DNA of 64,000 nucleotides, taken from the NCBI GenBank assembly GCA_903895595.1, contig CAITUP010000016.1:1-64000 (forward strand), written 5' to 3'. Source of the DNA: an uncultured Acetobacteraceae bacterium. GTDB taxonomy: Bacteria; Pseudomonadota; Alphaproteobacteria; Acetobacterales; Acetobacteraceae. The first letter of the stretch is position 1. Each line of letters starts with the position of its first letter. A program made the position numbers and the translations under genes. This document shows, piece after piece, positions 9,203 through 18,207 of the stretch. A model generated the notes under the pieces. That model was not told the origin of the DNA. It worked only from the letters and a program-made list of their open reading frames with translations, and did not search any database.

Positions 9203-11542
9203 GTGCGCTTCAGCGTCCGCCTGATCCTGTTCTTCGCCGTCACCCTGGTGGCGATCCAGGGCGCGACGATTCTGACGACTCAGGCAGTCCTGCGCCGGTC
9301 TGCCATCGCCGACGGCCAAACCCAGATTGTCGCCGCCCAAGCTCGGTTCTTTCGCCAACTGGCGGAACTCCAGGACCGTCTGGCCGAGGGCGTACGTCTG
9401 CTGACCCTGGACTTCGCGCTGCGCCAGGCGATCGCCGACGGGGATTCGGCGACCGTCGTCTCGGCCTTGCGAAACCACGGCCATCGCGTGGGCGCCAGCC
9501 GCATGATGCTGATCGCGGCCGACGGTACGGTCGAGGGCGACACCGCCACAAACAAAACGCATCCGTTTCCCTATCCCGCGATGCTGGATCGCGCGGCGGA
9601 GGAGGAACGGTTCGGCAGCGTCGCGATCATGGACGGCCGCCCGGTCTGGCTGGTCGTGGTGCCGGTGATGGCGCCCGATCTGATCGCCTTTGTCGCCGCC
9701 GCCCTGCCGCTGGACGACGCGGAGCTGCGCCGCATTCATGAGGTCGCGGGCGTCCCTGGCCGAATCGGCATTGCCGTCCAAGCCCCCCAAGCCTGGAAGC
9801 GCGCGGCCGGTGCCATCGATGCGGCCGTCGTCGCCAACCTCCCTGGGGATGGCGAACCGCGGGCGTTCACCGGGTCGGATGGCAATGAGGCACTGGCGAT
9901 CTCCCGCCCGCTGGCCACGCCGCCAGGCGACGCCGCGGTGCGGGTCATTCTGGACTACCCGCTGTCCGAAGCCCTGCGGCAATACCAATTCCTCAGCCTC
10001 GCGTTGCTGCCGGTGCTGGGCGTCGGACTGCTCGCGACCCTGGCCGGCGTGACGCTGATCGCCCGCGGGGTGTCCCGCCCGATCGAACTGCTGGCCCGCC
10101 AGACCCAGCGCATCGCCGCCGGGGATTACGGTGTCCAGCCGACCTTGCCGCGTCGGGATGAGCTCGGGCAGCTCAGCGTCGCGCTGGGGACCATGACCAG
10201 TGCCATCGCCGAACGCGAGCAGCGCATCCTGTTTCAGGCAACCCATGACAGTATCACCGGCCTCGCGAACCGCACCGCCATCGCCGCCGCCATCGACGTT
10301 CGGTTGGCGACGGGCCCCGCCACCCTGCTCGCGGTCGGGCTGATCCGATGGCGGGAGATCACCAGCACCGTCGGACGAGACGTCGGCGACCGGCTGTTGC
10401 GCGAGGCCGCCGCCCGCATCGTCGCCTACATGACCGGCGGGCAAGGTGCCGCCACCGTGGCTCGGATCGGCGAGAATACATTCGCGGTGTTGCTGCCCGG
10501 TGACGATCCCGCCGCGGCATCGGCAGCGGCGCTGCGGCTGATCGATGCGTTCGACCAGCCTTACCGCGAAGCCGAACTGACCATCGATACCCCGGTCGCG
10601 GTCGGGGTTGCCTCGGCTGCCGCGGGGGACACCGACGCGGCGCAGTTGCCGCGGCACGCGGAGATCGCTTTGGCGGAGGCCGTGCGTACCGAAACCCGTT
10701 TCGCGGTCTATCGCCATGACTCCGATCCGTATCGCCCCGAGCGGCTGTCGTTGATGGGGGAAATGCGGGCGGGGCTGACACGGGGGGAATTCTGGCTCGC
10801 CTATCAACCGCAGCTCGACCTGCGGCTGGGGAAAATCACCGGCGCGGAAGCTTTGATCCGCTGGAACCACCCCACGCGCGGCCCCGTCGCGCCCGACGAT
10901 TTCATCGGTCTGGCCGAAGAAACCGGCAATATTCAACAGCTGACCCGCTGGGCGTTGCGGGCCGGACTCACGGAGGCAAAGAACTGGCAGGACCGAGGCA
11001 TACCAATCCGGATTTCGGTCAACGTGTCGGTTCACGATCTAACCGACGAAAGCCTGCCGGACCGCATCGCCAAGTTGTTGCGCGAGAAGAAACTATCCGC
11101 CCGGTCGCTGGTCCTGGAAATCACCGAAAGCGCGATCATGCGGGAGCCAGAGGCGGCGATCGAGGTCTTGCGCAAGTTGGATGAAATGGGAATCGATCTG
11201 ATTATCGACGATTTCGGCGTGGGGCAGTCGTCATTGGCATATTTGCGGCGTTTGCCCGTACGCGAGATCAAATTCGACAAGTCGTTCATTTTGAATTTGC
11301 CAAAAAGCAACAACAACCGGAGCATCGTGCGGTCCGTGATCGAATTGGGGCACAATCTCGCGTTCCGCGTAACGGCGGAGGGAGTCGAGGACCTCGAGAC
11401 CCTTCTGATTCTGCACGAGTTCGGCTGCGACAAGGCGCAGGGCTATTTTATCGGCAAGCCGTTGCCGTCCGATGCCTTGCTGCGGCTTGCCGATGGCTGG
11501 CGCAATCCGTCCGTCATCCAGCCTCGTCCGGTAGTGCCATGA
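9203..11542 (+). CDS. Membrane protein with degenerate GGDEF and intact EAL domains
   Basis: A 779-residue protein with TM1 (about 7-27), a periplasmic sensor of about 230 residues, TM2 (about 264-288), a HAMP segment (289-340), a GGDEF-fold domain and an EAL domain. The cyclase signature is ruined: the GGDEF position reads GENTF (423-427), so diguanylate cyclase activity is unlikely. The EAL domain keeps E549-A-L, N607, E639, D669/D670, K690, E726 and Q746, as expected for a c-di-GMP phosphodiesterase. The degenerate GGDEF may bind GTP to tune it. The GTG start at 9203 is 9 bases after the cupredoxin stop, and the stop overlaps the barrel gene (ATGA). Confidence 0.92.
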   Translation: MRFSVRLILFFAVTLVAIQGATILTTQAVLRRSAIADGQTQIVAAQARFFRQLAELQDRLAEGVRLLTLDFALRQAIADGDSATVVSALRNHGHRVGASRMMLIAADGTVEGDTATNKTHPFPYPAMLDRAAEEERFGSVAIMDGRPVWLVVVPVMAPDLIAFVAAALPLDDAELRRIHEVAGVPGRIGIAVQAPQAWKRAAGAIDAAVVANLPGDGEPRAFTGSDGNEALAISRPLATPPGDAAVRVILDYPLSEALRQYQFLSLALLPVLGVGLLATLAGVTLIARGVSRPIELLARQTQRIAAGDYGVQPTLPRRDELGQLSVALGTMTSAIAEREQRILFQATHDSITGLANRTAIAAAIDVRLATGPATLLAVGLIRWREITSTVGRDVGDRLLREAAARIVAYMTGGQGAATVARIGENTFAVLLPGDDPAAASAAALRLIDAFDQPYREAELTIDTPVAVGVASAAAGDTDAAQLPRHAEIALAEAVRTETRFAVYRHDSDPYRPERLSLMGEMRAGLTRGEFWLAYQPQLDLRLGKITGAEALIRWNHPTRGPVAPDDFIGLAEETGNIQQLTRWALRAGLTEAKNWQDRGIPIRISVNVSVHDLTDESLPDRIAKLLREKKLSARSLVLEITESAIMREPEAAIEVLRKLDEMGIDLIIDDFGVGQSSLAYLRRLPVREIKFDKSFILNLPKSNNNRSIVRSVIELGHNLAFRVTAEGVEDLETLLILHEFGCDKAQGYFIGKPLPSDALLRLADGWRNPSVIQPRPVVP

Positions 11543-12738
11543 GGCGGATTTTCATTCTTCTGGCCGTCTTATGCGCGGCAGTTCGACCGGTCGCGGCGCA
11601 GGATATCACCATCAACGGGCTGGCGGATTTCCGGTTGATCGCCCCTCCGAGCGACACCAGCCATCTCGAGGGCGGTTACGGGAAGTTCCGCTGGGGCGAC
11701 GGGCGCGGGTCGCCGGTCATCCCCGATCTCGCGGCTTTGGCGCTGCGCGTTGCTGCCACCGTGACCCCCGATCTGCGGATCGTCGCGCAGTTTCGCTACG
11801 ATCCCAAGCAAAAGACCGCGCTGGACATGCTGGAGGCCTATGTCCGCTACCGGCCGGTGTCCACGTCCAACTGGCGGTGGTCGGTGCGTGGCGGCGCGTT
11901 CTTCCCACCGGTGTCGCTGGAAAACTCCGGCGTCGGGTGGACGCCGGAATGGACCTTGACGCCCTCGGCGATCAATTCATGGGTCGGCGAGGAACTGCGG
12001 GTCATCGGCGCCGAGGGCACGCTGGAATGGCGCGGCGAAGTGGACCGGTTCGAATTCGTCGCCGCGGCGTTCGGCGTCAACGATGGCGCCGGCGAAAGCA
12101 TCGACGATTACGGCTGGACACTGAACGACCGCGCGATCGGGTTGTTCGACCATATCCGGACCCCGAATCCCGGCGGCCCGCCTACCTATAACTATCAATT
12201 CCGGCAACTGGATCACGCGGTCGGATGGTATGCCGGGGTGAATTGGGAACGGCCGGACCTCGGCCGTATATCGTTCCTGCGGTACGACAATGGCGCCGAC
12301 CCATCGGCGCACGACGATTACGAGTTCGGGTGGCGGACATCGTTCTGGAGCCTGGGCTGGTCGACCGAAATAGGACCGGTGACCATCCTCGCCCAGGGAT
12401 TGACCGGTACGACCTCGATCGCGCCATCGCCGAGCTTCGTCAGCCGGACCGATTTCTGGTCCTACTTCGTCTTGGCGGGGATCGAACGGGGCACGTGGCG
12501 ATTCGCGGTGCGGTTCGACCAATTTGCCACCAGCGAAACCAGCCCGTCGCCGCCGCCGCGCAGCGATGAGCACGGTATTGCCGGCACGGCGGCCGCGACG
12601 TGGTCGCCGCTGAAATGGCTCAGCCTGACGGGGGAGGTCGCGGCCATCGACTCGGCCCGCAGTCAACGCGCCCTGATCGGCAAGGCGCCGCATACCACGG
12701 CGGTGCAGGCGCAGTTGGCGTTGCGGTTGCGGTTTTGA
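11539..12738 (+). CDS. Putative outer-membrane beta-barrel (porin-like) protein
   Basis: A 399-residue protein with a signal peptide (cleavage near VAAQ, residues 18-21) and alternating hydrophobic/aromatic strands through the mature part (for example FRWG, WRWSVRGGAFF, WSLGWSTEIG). It ends in LRLRF, a C-terminal Phe as recognised by the BAM machinery. No conserved porin signature was recognised. It overlaps the GGDEF/EAL gene by 4 bases, completing a three-gene operon of periplasmic, inner-membrane and outer-membrane proteins. A passive channel or a scaffold for the cupredoxin-like protein are both possible. Confidence 0.75.
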   Translation: MRRIFILLAVLCAAVRPVAAQDITINGLADFRLIAPPSDTSHLEGGYGKFRWGDGRGSPVIPDLAALALRVAATVTPDLRIVAQFRYDPKQKTALDMLEAYVRYRPVSTSNWRWSVRGGAFFPPVSLENSGVGWTPEWTLTPSAINSWVGEELRVIGAEGTLEWRGEVDRFEFVAAAFGVNDGAGESIDDYGWTLNDRAIGLFDHIRTPNPGGPPTYNYQFRQLDHAVGWYAGVNWERPDLGRISFLRYDNGADPSAHDDYEFGWRTSFWSLGWSTEIGPVTILAQGLTGTTSIAPSPSFVSRTDFWSYFVLAGIERGTWRFAVRFDQFATSETSPSPPPRSDEHGIAGTAAATWSPLKWLSLTGEVAAIDSARSQRALIGKAPHTTAVQAQLALRLRF

Positions 12739-12757
12739 CGGAGGCCGAAGCGCCCCG

Positions 12758-13201
12758 CTAATGATGCGGCGCCGGTTTCAGGTCGATCAGCGGGGTCCCG
12801 TCCACGCAATCCATCCCGCGCACCAGCACCGTCGTGCCCTCTATTCCCACCAGCTCGACCATCGATGACGCAATCGGGTTCGGTCGCAGCGGCGACCGTA
12901 ATGCAAACGTGCCGGCGATGACGGGGCGGCGGCGCGGCGCCTGGATCACGAGGTCCCGCCGAGCCTGATGCATCCAATAGAGGACCTGGACCTGGGTATG
13001 CGCCTCCAGCCCGCGCAGCGCTTCGCGCCAGCGGGGATCGATCTCAATTCGGCAGATGGGGCCGTCAGCCTCGCCTCGGCGGGGGCACTGGTCGCGCGTT
13101 GCCCAAGGGGTGCGGATAGTGCCGATGAAATAGACGCCGGCATCGGTATGGTCGGGCAGCGCCACCGCGATTTCGTTGGGGCGGATGTCGGATTCGGTCA
13201 T
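12758..13201 (-). CDS. trmO: tRNA (N6-threonylcarbamoyladenosine37-N6)-methyltransferase TrmO (TsaA/VirR family)
   Basis: A 147-residue protein of the TsaA-like family. It has the opening GVYFIGTIRTPWATRDQCPRRG and the C-terminal pattern FALRSPLRPNPIASSMVELVGIEG ... DGTPLIDLKP, both typical. In E. coli TrmO methylates t6A37 in ACY-decoding tRNA using SAM. The ATG at 13201 starts the recognisable protein; the open frame continues far upstream but only as antisense of the next genes. It converges with the barrel gene, 19 bases apart. Confidence 0.87.
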   Translation of the reverse strand: MTESDIRPNEIAVALPDHTDAGVYFIGTIRTPWATRDQCPRRGEADGPICRIEIDPRWREALRGLEAHTQVQVLYWMHQARRDLVIQAPRRRPVIAGTFALRSPLRPNPIASSMVELVGIEGTTVLVRGMDCVDGTPLIDLKPAPHH

Positions 13202-13324
13202 GACGCGGTCTTTCCCCCTGTGCCAGTCCGCCGTATCGGAGCATTTGGGGGCGCCTGAAGCAATGCGCCCTTGACCCCGCACGGGCACGATCCCCAAATC
13301 GCTGCCGTTGCATGCAAGGCGCCT

Positions 13325-13711
13325 ATGACCGACGACACACCGCTGATTCCCGTTTCCTGGGGCGAGCTGGCCGACAAGATCTCCATTCTGGAGATCAAGC
13401 GCGAACGCCTGCGCGCCCCGGACGCCGTGGCGAATGTCATGCGGGAACTCGCAGCCCTGATGCGGGTGCTGGAACCGGTCGGCCCCCGCATCGCGGCCGA
13501 ACGGGCGGCTTTGGCGGCGGTGAACACGCGGCTGTGGGAGATCGAGGACGCCATCCGCGAAAAAGAGGCCGCTCAGGACTTCGGACCGGACTTCGTGGCT
13601 CTGGCGCGTTCGGTGTACCGCGAAAACGACGCACGCGGCCGGGTCAAAGCTGCGATCAACCGGCGCCTGGGTTCGGCCTTGGTGGAGGAAAAACAATATG
13701 CGCAATATTGA
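13325..13711 (+). CDS. DUF6165 family protein
   Basis: A 128-residue, mostly helical, charged protein opening with PVSWGELADKISILEIKRERL, a segment I associate with the DUF6165 family found near glycosyltransferase and YggS-type genes in alphaproteobacteria. A KI-x-ILEIK core and a Glu/Arg-rich helical middle suggest a small coiled-coil protein. Function unknown. Its last 14 bases overlap the following PLP-binding-protein gene, so the two are translated together. Confidence 0.7.
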   Translation: MTDDTPLIPVSWGELADKISILEIKRERLRAPDAVANVMRELAALMRVLEPVGPRIAAERAALAAVNTRLWEIEDAIREKEAAQDFGPDFVALARSVYRENDARGRVKAAINRRLGSALVEEKQYAQY

Positions 13712-14369
13712 TGTCGAAATCGCCGAGAACCTGCGCCGCGTCCGCGACCGTATCGCCAACGCCGCCATCGTCGCCGGCCGCGCGCCCGACAGCGTGACGC
13801 TCGTGGCTGTGTCCAAAACCAAACCGGTCGAGGCCGTGCTTGCGGCGATGCGCGCCGGGCAGACGGTGTTCGGCGAGAACCGGGTGCAGGAAGCGGAATC
13901 GAAATTCCCCCCACTGCGGGCGGTTCGCCAGTTCGATCTGCACCTGATCGGCGGGTTGCAAACCAACAAGGCGCGCGATGCCGTGCGGCTGGCGGACGTC
14001 ATCGAAACCCTGGATCGGCCGCGTCTCGCAGATGCGCTGGCGGCGGCGATGGAAAAGGAAGCGCGCCGGCCGAAACTGCTGATCGAAGTCAATACGGGCG
14101 CGGAACCCCAGAAATCCGGCATTGCTCGGAACGATGCGGATGCATTCATTGCCGATTGCATGGGCCGGTTCGGTGCGCAGCTGGTTGGATTGATGTGCGT
14201 GCCGCCGCATGGCGAGGACCCTCGGCCGCATTTCGATTGGCTCGCGAATTGCGCGGCGAAACATGGACTGGCGACGCTGTCGATGGGAATGTCGGCGGAT
14301 TTCGAAATCGCGATTGCCGCCGGGGCGACATGGGTCCGCGTCGGGAGCGCGATTTTCGGATCGCGGTGA
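13698..14369 (+). CDS. YggS family pyridoxal-phosphate homeostasis protein
   Basis: A 223-residue TIM-barrel PLP-binding protein (PLPBP/YggS). The PLP lysine is Lys40 in LVAVSKTKP. Further family marks are FGENRVQEAESK, LHLIGGLQTNKAR, LLIEVNTGAEPQKSG, and the phosphate-binding end SMGMSADFEIAIAAGATWVRVGSAIFG. It controls vitamin B6 and amino/keto acid balance rather than having known enzyme activity. It is separated from yggT, its common partner, by 13 kb here. It ends in a shared terminator. Confidence 0.95.
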   Translation: MRNIDVEIAENLRRVRDRIANAAIVAGRAPDSVTLVAVSKTKPVEAVLAAMRAGQTVFGENRVQEAESKFPPLRAVRQFDLHLIGGLQTNKARDAVRLADVIETLDRPRLADALAAAMEKEARRPKLLIEVNTGAEPQKSGIARNDADAFIADCMGRFGAQLVGLMCVPPHGEDPRPHFDWLANCAAKHGLATLSMGMSADFEIAIAAGATWVRVGSAIFGSR

Positions 14370-14401
14370 CATCGTGCCGAGGCGCACCTCGGCACGATGT
14401 C
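14368..14401. terminator. Bidirectional terminator, perfect 14-bp stem
   Basis: GACATCGTGCCGAG pairs perfectly with CTCGGCACGATGTC across the loop GCGCAC. It begins within the yggS stop codon and lies 10 bases from the end of the convergent NIPSNAP gene, so it can serve both. No T-tract follows. Confidence 0.75.
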
Positions 14402-14410
14402 GATGCGGTT

Positions 14411-14734
14411 TTAGCGAACGATCGGCGCGAACGGCACGTCGTTCATCAGGTTGTTGCGCTGGGCAATCAGGAAGCCCGCTTCGGCGTTTTTCTGCATGAA
14501 GGTCTGCCATTCCGGGTCCGCCTGCATCGCGGCGCGCTTGGTCGCTCGGTCGGCGGCGTCTTTGTAGACCCAGATGTGGATGTAGGTGTTCACTTCGCCG
14601 GATTCGGTGATGAGGTACGCCAGCGGTTGACCCAGATGACGGGTCTGCGCCTTCAGGCCGTATTCCTGATACAGCGCCATCTGCTTGGCCATGGTGCCGG
14701 GGCGGACGGTGTAGGTGCGGTGGTCGACGAGCAT
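14411..14734 (-). CDS. NIPSNAP family protein
   Basis: A 107-residue ferredoxin-like-fold protein. It opens with MLVDHRTYTVRPGTMAKQMALYQEYG and contains GEVNTYIHIWVYKDAADRATKRAAM, the typical NIPSNAP pattern (E/D-x-R-T-Y-x-x-x-P-G, then a conserved Trp and a basic segment). Such proteins are small dimers of unclear role, often near catabolic genes. Upstream on the same strand are the methionine-sulfoxide reductase and a MarR gene, which could form one transcript (41- and 4-base gaps). The ATG at 14734 has AGGGAGA upstream. Confidence 0.82.
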   Translation of the reverse strand: MLVDHRTYTVRPGTMAKQMALYQEYGLKAQTRHLGQPLAYLITESGEVNTYIHIWVYKDAADRATKRAAMQADPEWQTFMQKNAEAGFLIAQRNNLMNDVPFAPIVR

Positions 14735-14775
14735 GGTGGTTCTCCCTTGAAACGCGCCGCGTGTCGGCGGCGCGC

Positions 14776-15300
14776 CTAGGTAAGCACGGATCGGCGCAAA
14801 TGCCGAACCACGATCGCCGCCAGGGCCTCGCACCCTTTCCGGTCGGTTTCGTCGAACCGGGCGAGATGCGGGCTGTCCATGTCCAGGACGCCCAGCAGCC
14901 GGTCCCCGTCCAGCAACGGCACGACCAGTTCGGAGCGAGACGCGGAATCGCAGGCGATGTGGCCGGGAAAGGCGTCGACGTCCGGCACGAGGATGGATTT
15001 TCCGGTTTCCGCCGATGTGCCGCAGACGCCCTTGCCGAGCGGAATGCGGACACAGGCGGGCTTGCCCTGGAAGGGACCGAGAACCAGTTCGCCGTCCCGC
15101 AGCAGGTAGAACCCGGCCCAATTGAGGCCGGGCAGGCTGTGATAAATCGCGGCGGCGGCGTTGGCCGCGTTGGCGGTTGGGTCGGATTCGTCGCTCAGCA
15201 GCGCGTCGAGCTCCGCCGCCAGGTCGGTGTACAGCGTTACCTTGTCGACCGGCGTGTGATCGCCAGCCGTCCAAGGGGCGGTATGGGTCGCGTCGTGCAT
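14776..15300 (-). CDS. msrC: Free methionine-(R)-sulfoxide reductase (GAF-domain)
   Basis: A 174-residue GAF-domain enzyme that reduces free methionine-R-sulfoxide. The three redox cysteines are all present with family spacing: Cys83 (GKPAC), Cys93 (GKGVCG) and Cys117 (HIACD). Surrounding blocks NWAGFYLL, LVLGPFQGKPAC and FPGHIACDSASRSELVVP match the family closely. It acts in cytoplasmic oxidative-damage repair, probably with thioredoxin. The MarR-type regulator directly upstream (4-base gap) may control it, possibly in response to oxidants. Confidence 0.93.
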   Translation of the reverse strand: MHDATHTAPWTAGDHTPVDKVTLYTDLAAELDALLSDESDPTANAANAAAAIYHSLPGLNWAGFYLLRDGELVLGPFQGKPACVRIPLGKGVCGTSAETGKSILVPDVDAFPGHIACDSASRSELVVPLLDGDRLLGVLDMDSPHLARFDETDRKGCEALAAIVVRHLRRSVLT

Positions 15301-15304
15301 CCGA

Positions 15305-15697
15305 TCAGCGAGCCGACCGAGCGCCCTTCTTGCGGCCGCCGGCTTCGGCGACCGGTTTCAGCTTGGCGGCTTCTTTCATGATGCCGCGGAGATCGCGCAT
15401 GAAGGCGGTGCCCTTCGGGGTCCGCTGCACCAGCACGCTGCGCCGGTCCGCCGGATCGGTCTTGCGCCGGACCAAATCGAACTCGGCCAACCGGTCCAGC
15501 GCACGGGTGATCGCCGGCTTGGAAACATCCAGGGTCGCGGCGAGGCCACGCACGGTCTGAGCGTCCGATTCCATGTAGCATGTCAGCAGGACCGCCAATT
15601 GGCGGGCGGACAGATCGGGACCATCGCGGCGAACGAGCGCGACGACGGTGCCGCGGAGAATGCCGATCGGATTTTCGGTTTCGTCTGTGCCACTCAT
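15305..15697 (-). CDS. MarR family transcriptional regulator
   Basis: A 130-residue winged-helix protein. The recognition helix region is VRGLAATLDVSKPAITRALDRLAEFDLVRRKTDPADRRSVLVQRTPKG, with the Asp-Arg-Arg wing motif of MarR proteins. The ATG at 15697 has AAAGG at 11 bases; the open frame runs 36 codons further upstream but without similarity. The C-terminus is lysine/arginine-rich. It is transcribed with msrC and is divergent from the 49-residue membrane protein gene, so the 319-base gap holds both promoters. The ligand is unknown. Confidence 0.88.
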   Translation of the reverse strand: MSGTDETENPIGILRGTVVALVRRDGPDLSARQLAVLLTCYMESDAQTVRGLAATLDVSKPAITRALDRLAEFDLVRRKTDPADRRSVLVQRTPKGTAFMRDLRGIMKEAAKLKPVAEAGGRKKGARSAR

Positions 15698-16016
15698 GTT
15701 ATTTGGACCTTTCGTTGCCGGTGGGCGGTGCATTTTGCGCCAGCCGGGCGGGGTTCCCAACCCCTGCATACCCCCGATCCTGTCGCGGAACGAAGCGGCG
15801 ATCAACTAAATTCGTCTTCATGTCAGAAGAAAAATTCACGTTTCCGCGAGCGAGCGCCAATTCGGTGCGTGTCGGGGGACGATTTCGATTGCATCAAGAT
15901 ACGGTTCGGGGCTGCCGCGGTCTTCTACGGGCCGGACCCAAATCATTTGATCTGGGTCAATGGCGCGCATGGCCCGGGTTGGTACGGTCAGCGTGCTTCA
16001 ACAGCGGAGAAAACCG
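15698..16016. other. 319-base divergent intergenic region
   Basis: Region between the MarR gene (minus) and the 49-codon membrane-protein gene (plus). Apart from the FNR/FixK-type box and its promoter geometry (separate entry) I see no gene. It holds a few moderately AT-rich runs near 15785-15850 that could hold the MarR-side promoter. Frames crossing it do not resemble proteins. Confidence 0.5.
15935..15988 (+). promoter_or_regulatory. FNR/FixK-type promoter: box TTGATCTGGGTCAA and -10 element
   Basis: TTGAT-CTGG-GTCAA at 15947-15960 differs in one position from the TTGAT-N4-ATCAA consensus of FNR/FixK-family activators. It is embedded in a longer palindrome (GACCCAAATC / GATCTGGGTC, one mismatch, 15935-15958). 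A TACGGT hexamer at 15983-15988 would be the -10 element. This places the box centre at -41.5 from a start site near 15995, exactly the class II activator geometry, with a 22-base leader to the ATG at 16017. Confidence 0.68.
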
Positions 16017-16166
16017 ATGACAACAGCAGTTCTGCCGGAACGCACACATCCCACGATCGAGGTCACGGAGCCATCGAACGGCCATGTCATGCCGTTCCTG
16101 GTCGCCGCCGTATTGTTCCTGGCCGGTTGCGTCGCGACGGTGCTGATCGCCGGCCCGCCGCTCTGA
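16017..16166 (+). CDS. Small single-pass membrane protein, 49 aa, unknown function
   Basis: A 49-residue protein: a polar N-terminal 27 residues rich in Thr, Pro and Glu, then one hydrophobic helix (about 28-45, MPFLVAAVLFLAGCVATVLIAG). It has a GGAG ribosome site 9 bases before the ATG and a convincing FNR/FixK-type promoter upstream. No family recognised. Small oxygen-regulated membrane proteins often assist terminal oxidases or nitrogen-oxide enzymes, but that is only inference. It converges with kup, 16 bases apart. Confidence 0.6.
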   Translation: MTTAVLPERTHPTIEVTEPSNGHVMPFLVAAVLFLAGCVATVLIAGPPL

Positions 16167-16182
16167 CGACGCGGGGATTGAG

Positions 16183-18072
16183 CTAAATCGCGATCCTTAC
16201 CCCCAGTTCGACCACACGGTCGCTGGGGATGCGGAAGAACTCCGTGGCTGGCACCGCGTTGCGGGCCATGACTAGGAACAGCCACAGGCGCCACCAGGAC
16301 ATCTTGGGCGCCATCGCGGGCACCAGAAGCTCCCGCCCCAGGAAATAGCTGGCCTGCATCGCGTCGAAATCGATGGCGCTGCCGAGTTCCTCCAGCTCCC
16401 GCGGGATGTTCGGGCTTTCCATGAAACCGTACCGCAGCACCACCCGATTCACGCCGGGCGCCAGTTGGGAAACGGTCGCTCGGCGGGCCGGCGCGATCTC
16501 CGGCACGTCGTCGTTCTGCACGGTCACGAACAGGACGTGTTCGTGCAGTACCTTGTTGTGCTTGAGGTTATGCAGCAGCGATGTCGGCACGTAATCCGGG
16601 TTGCCGGTCAGGAAGACCGCGAGGCCCGGGACGCGCACGGTACGGGACTGCGGCAAGCGGGCGAGGAATGGGGCCAGCGGCATGCTGTCCTGCTGCCAGC
16701 GGGCCAGCAGCAGATCGCGGCCGCGCTTCCACGACGTCATCAGCACGGTCAGGAAGATGCCAAGCGCCAGGGGCACCCAGCCGCCTTCCACCACTTTCAG
16801 GGTGTTGGCGGAGAAGAAGACCCCATCGATCACGAAGAACGATCCGAACACCGCGACCGACGCGAGCCGCGACCAATGGAATTGGCGGCGGAACACCACC
16901 ATCGCCAGGACGGCCGTGCAGATGAACGTGCCAGTGACCGCGATGCCATACGCGGCAGCGAGCGCGTCCGACGTCTTGAACGCCAGCACCAGGATCAGCA
17001 CGCCGACCAGCAGCGCGGTGTTGACCTGCGGGACGTAGATCTGCCCCTCCTCGGTATTGGAGGTATGCCGTACCGTCATGCGCGGGAGAAAGCCCAGCTG
17101 CATGCATTGCCGGGTCATGGAATAGGCGCCGGATATGACGGCCTGGCTGGCGATGACGGTCGCCACGGTGGCCAGCGCGACCATCGGAAAGCGCGACCAC
17201 TCGGGGCCGAGCAGGAAGAACGGGTTCTCGATTGCGGCGGGGTCGTGCAGCACGAGGGCGCCCTGGCCAAAATAGTTCAGGACCAGGCAGGGCAATACGA
17301 AACCCGTCCATGCGACTCGAATCGGCCGCGCGCCGAAATGGCCCATGTCGGCGTAGAGCGCCTCGGCCCCGGTCACGCACAGCACCACCGCCCCCAGCAC
17401 GACGAAGGCCAGGGCTTCATGGTGCGTGCAGAGTGCGAACGCGTAGGTGGGCAGGATCGCCAGCAGCACCATCGGATGTTGCACGATTTCCACCAGGCCC
17501 ATGCCGCCGATGATCAGGAACCAGACGGCCATCACCGGTCCGAACACCCGTCCGACCGAGTGCGTGCCGCGGTATTGCATCGCGAACAGCAGGAAGATGA
17601 TGACGACGCAGATCGGCAGCACGATTTCCTTGAGGTTGGGGGCGGACACCTCCAGCCCCTCGACCGCTGACAGGACGGAAATCGCCGGCGTGATAATGCC
17701 GTCGCCGAAGAACAGGCAGGCGCCGGCGATTCCGATCAGGGAGAGCGTGTTGCGCATCGCGCTGCCGGTCGATACCCGCTGGGCCAGCGCCATAAGCGCC
17801 AGAATGCCGCCTTCGCCGCGGTTGTCGGCGTGCATGATCAGCAGCACGTATTTGATGGTCACGATCAGCACCAGCGACCAGAAGATCAACGACAGGATGC
17901 CGTAAACCTCCAGTGTGCCGATGGGGATGCCTTTGAACAGGTCCAAACTGGCCTTGAAGGCGTAAAGCGGGCTGGTGCCGATATCGCCGTATACGACCCC
18001 GAGAACCCCAAGGACGGTGCCGGCTGTCAGTTTACCTCGGCTATGGGTGCTGGCAGGTACGGAGTCGGTCAC
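16183..18072 (-). CDS. kup: Kup family low-affinity potassium uptake protein
   Basis: A 629-residue K+/H+ symporter. The N-terminal signature [19 protein letters not shown] (about residues 26-44) is diagnostic. About 12 hydrophobic helices follow up to residue 450, including [19 protein letters not shown], then a hydrophilic cytoplasmic C-terminal domain. Start is a GTG at 18072. Length is normal for Kup. The gene stands alone between a convergent small ORF and gcrA, 135 bases from the latter. Confidence 0.96.
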   Translation of the reverse strand: MTDSVPASTHSRGKLTAGTVLGVLGVVYGDIGTSPLYAFKASLDLFKGIPIGTLEVYGILSLIFWSLVLIVTIKYVLLIMHADNRGEGGILALMALAQRVSTGSAMRNTLSLIGIAGACLFFGDGIITPAISVLSAVEGLEVSAPNLKEIVLPICVVIIFLLFAMQYRGTHSVGRVFGPVMAVWFLIIGGMGLVEIVQHPMVLLAILPTYAFALCTHHEALAFVVLGAVVLCVTGAEALYADMGHFGARPIRVAWTGFVLPCLVLNYFGQGALVLHDPAAIENPFFLLGPEWSRFPMVALATVATVIASQAVISGAYSMTRQCMQLGFLPRMTVRHTSNTEEGQIYVPQVNTALLVGVLILVLAFKTSDALAAAYGIAVTGTFICTAVLAMVVFRRQFHWSRLASVAVFGSFFVIDGVFFSANTLKVVEGGWVPLALGIFLTVLMTSWKRGRDLLLARWQQDSMPLAPFLARLPQSRTVRVPGLAVFLTGNPDYVPTSLLHNLKHNKVLHEHVLFVTVQNDDVPEIAPARRATVSQLAPGVNRVVLRYGFMESPNIPRELEELGSAIDFDAMQASYFLGRELLVPAMAPKMSWWRLWLFLVMARNAVPATEFFRIPSDRVVELGVRIAI

Positions 18073-18207
18073 GACCGCACCTGGGCGCCGAACCCCTGGA
18101 CAACATCAACCATGAAGTCTCCTATGCGCCACCACCTTTGGGCGATGGCGGCGGACGCATACGCTTGGCCGAAGTCCGGAACAAGATGGCGCGTAGGACC
18201 GACGGTG

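Noticed and set aside
10460-10490. GGDEF/EAL gene as a decaying pseudogene because of the broken GGDEF motif
   Set aside because: The reading frame is intact, the EAL residues are all kept, and degenerate GGDEF domains are common as regulatory parts of active phosphodiesterases.
8294-11035. Minus-strand open frame of 913 codons over the cupredoxin and GGDEF/EAL genes
   Set aside because: Composition and lack of any domain mark it as an antisense shadow; the plus-strand genes have signal peptides and catalytic motifs.
12758-14395. 545-codon minus-strand frame read as one protein including TrmO
   Set aside because: Only the part up to 13201 resembles a protein; the rest is antisense to the DUF6165 and YggS genes.
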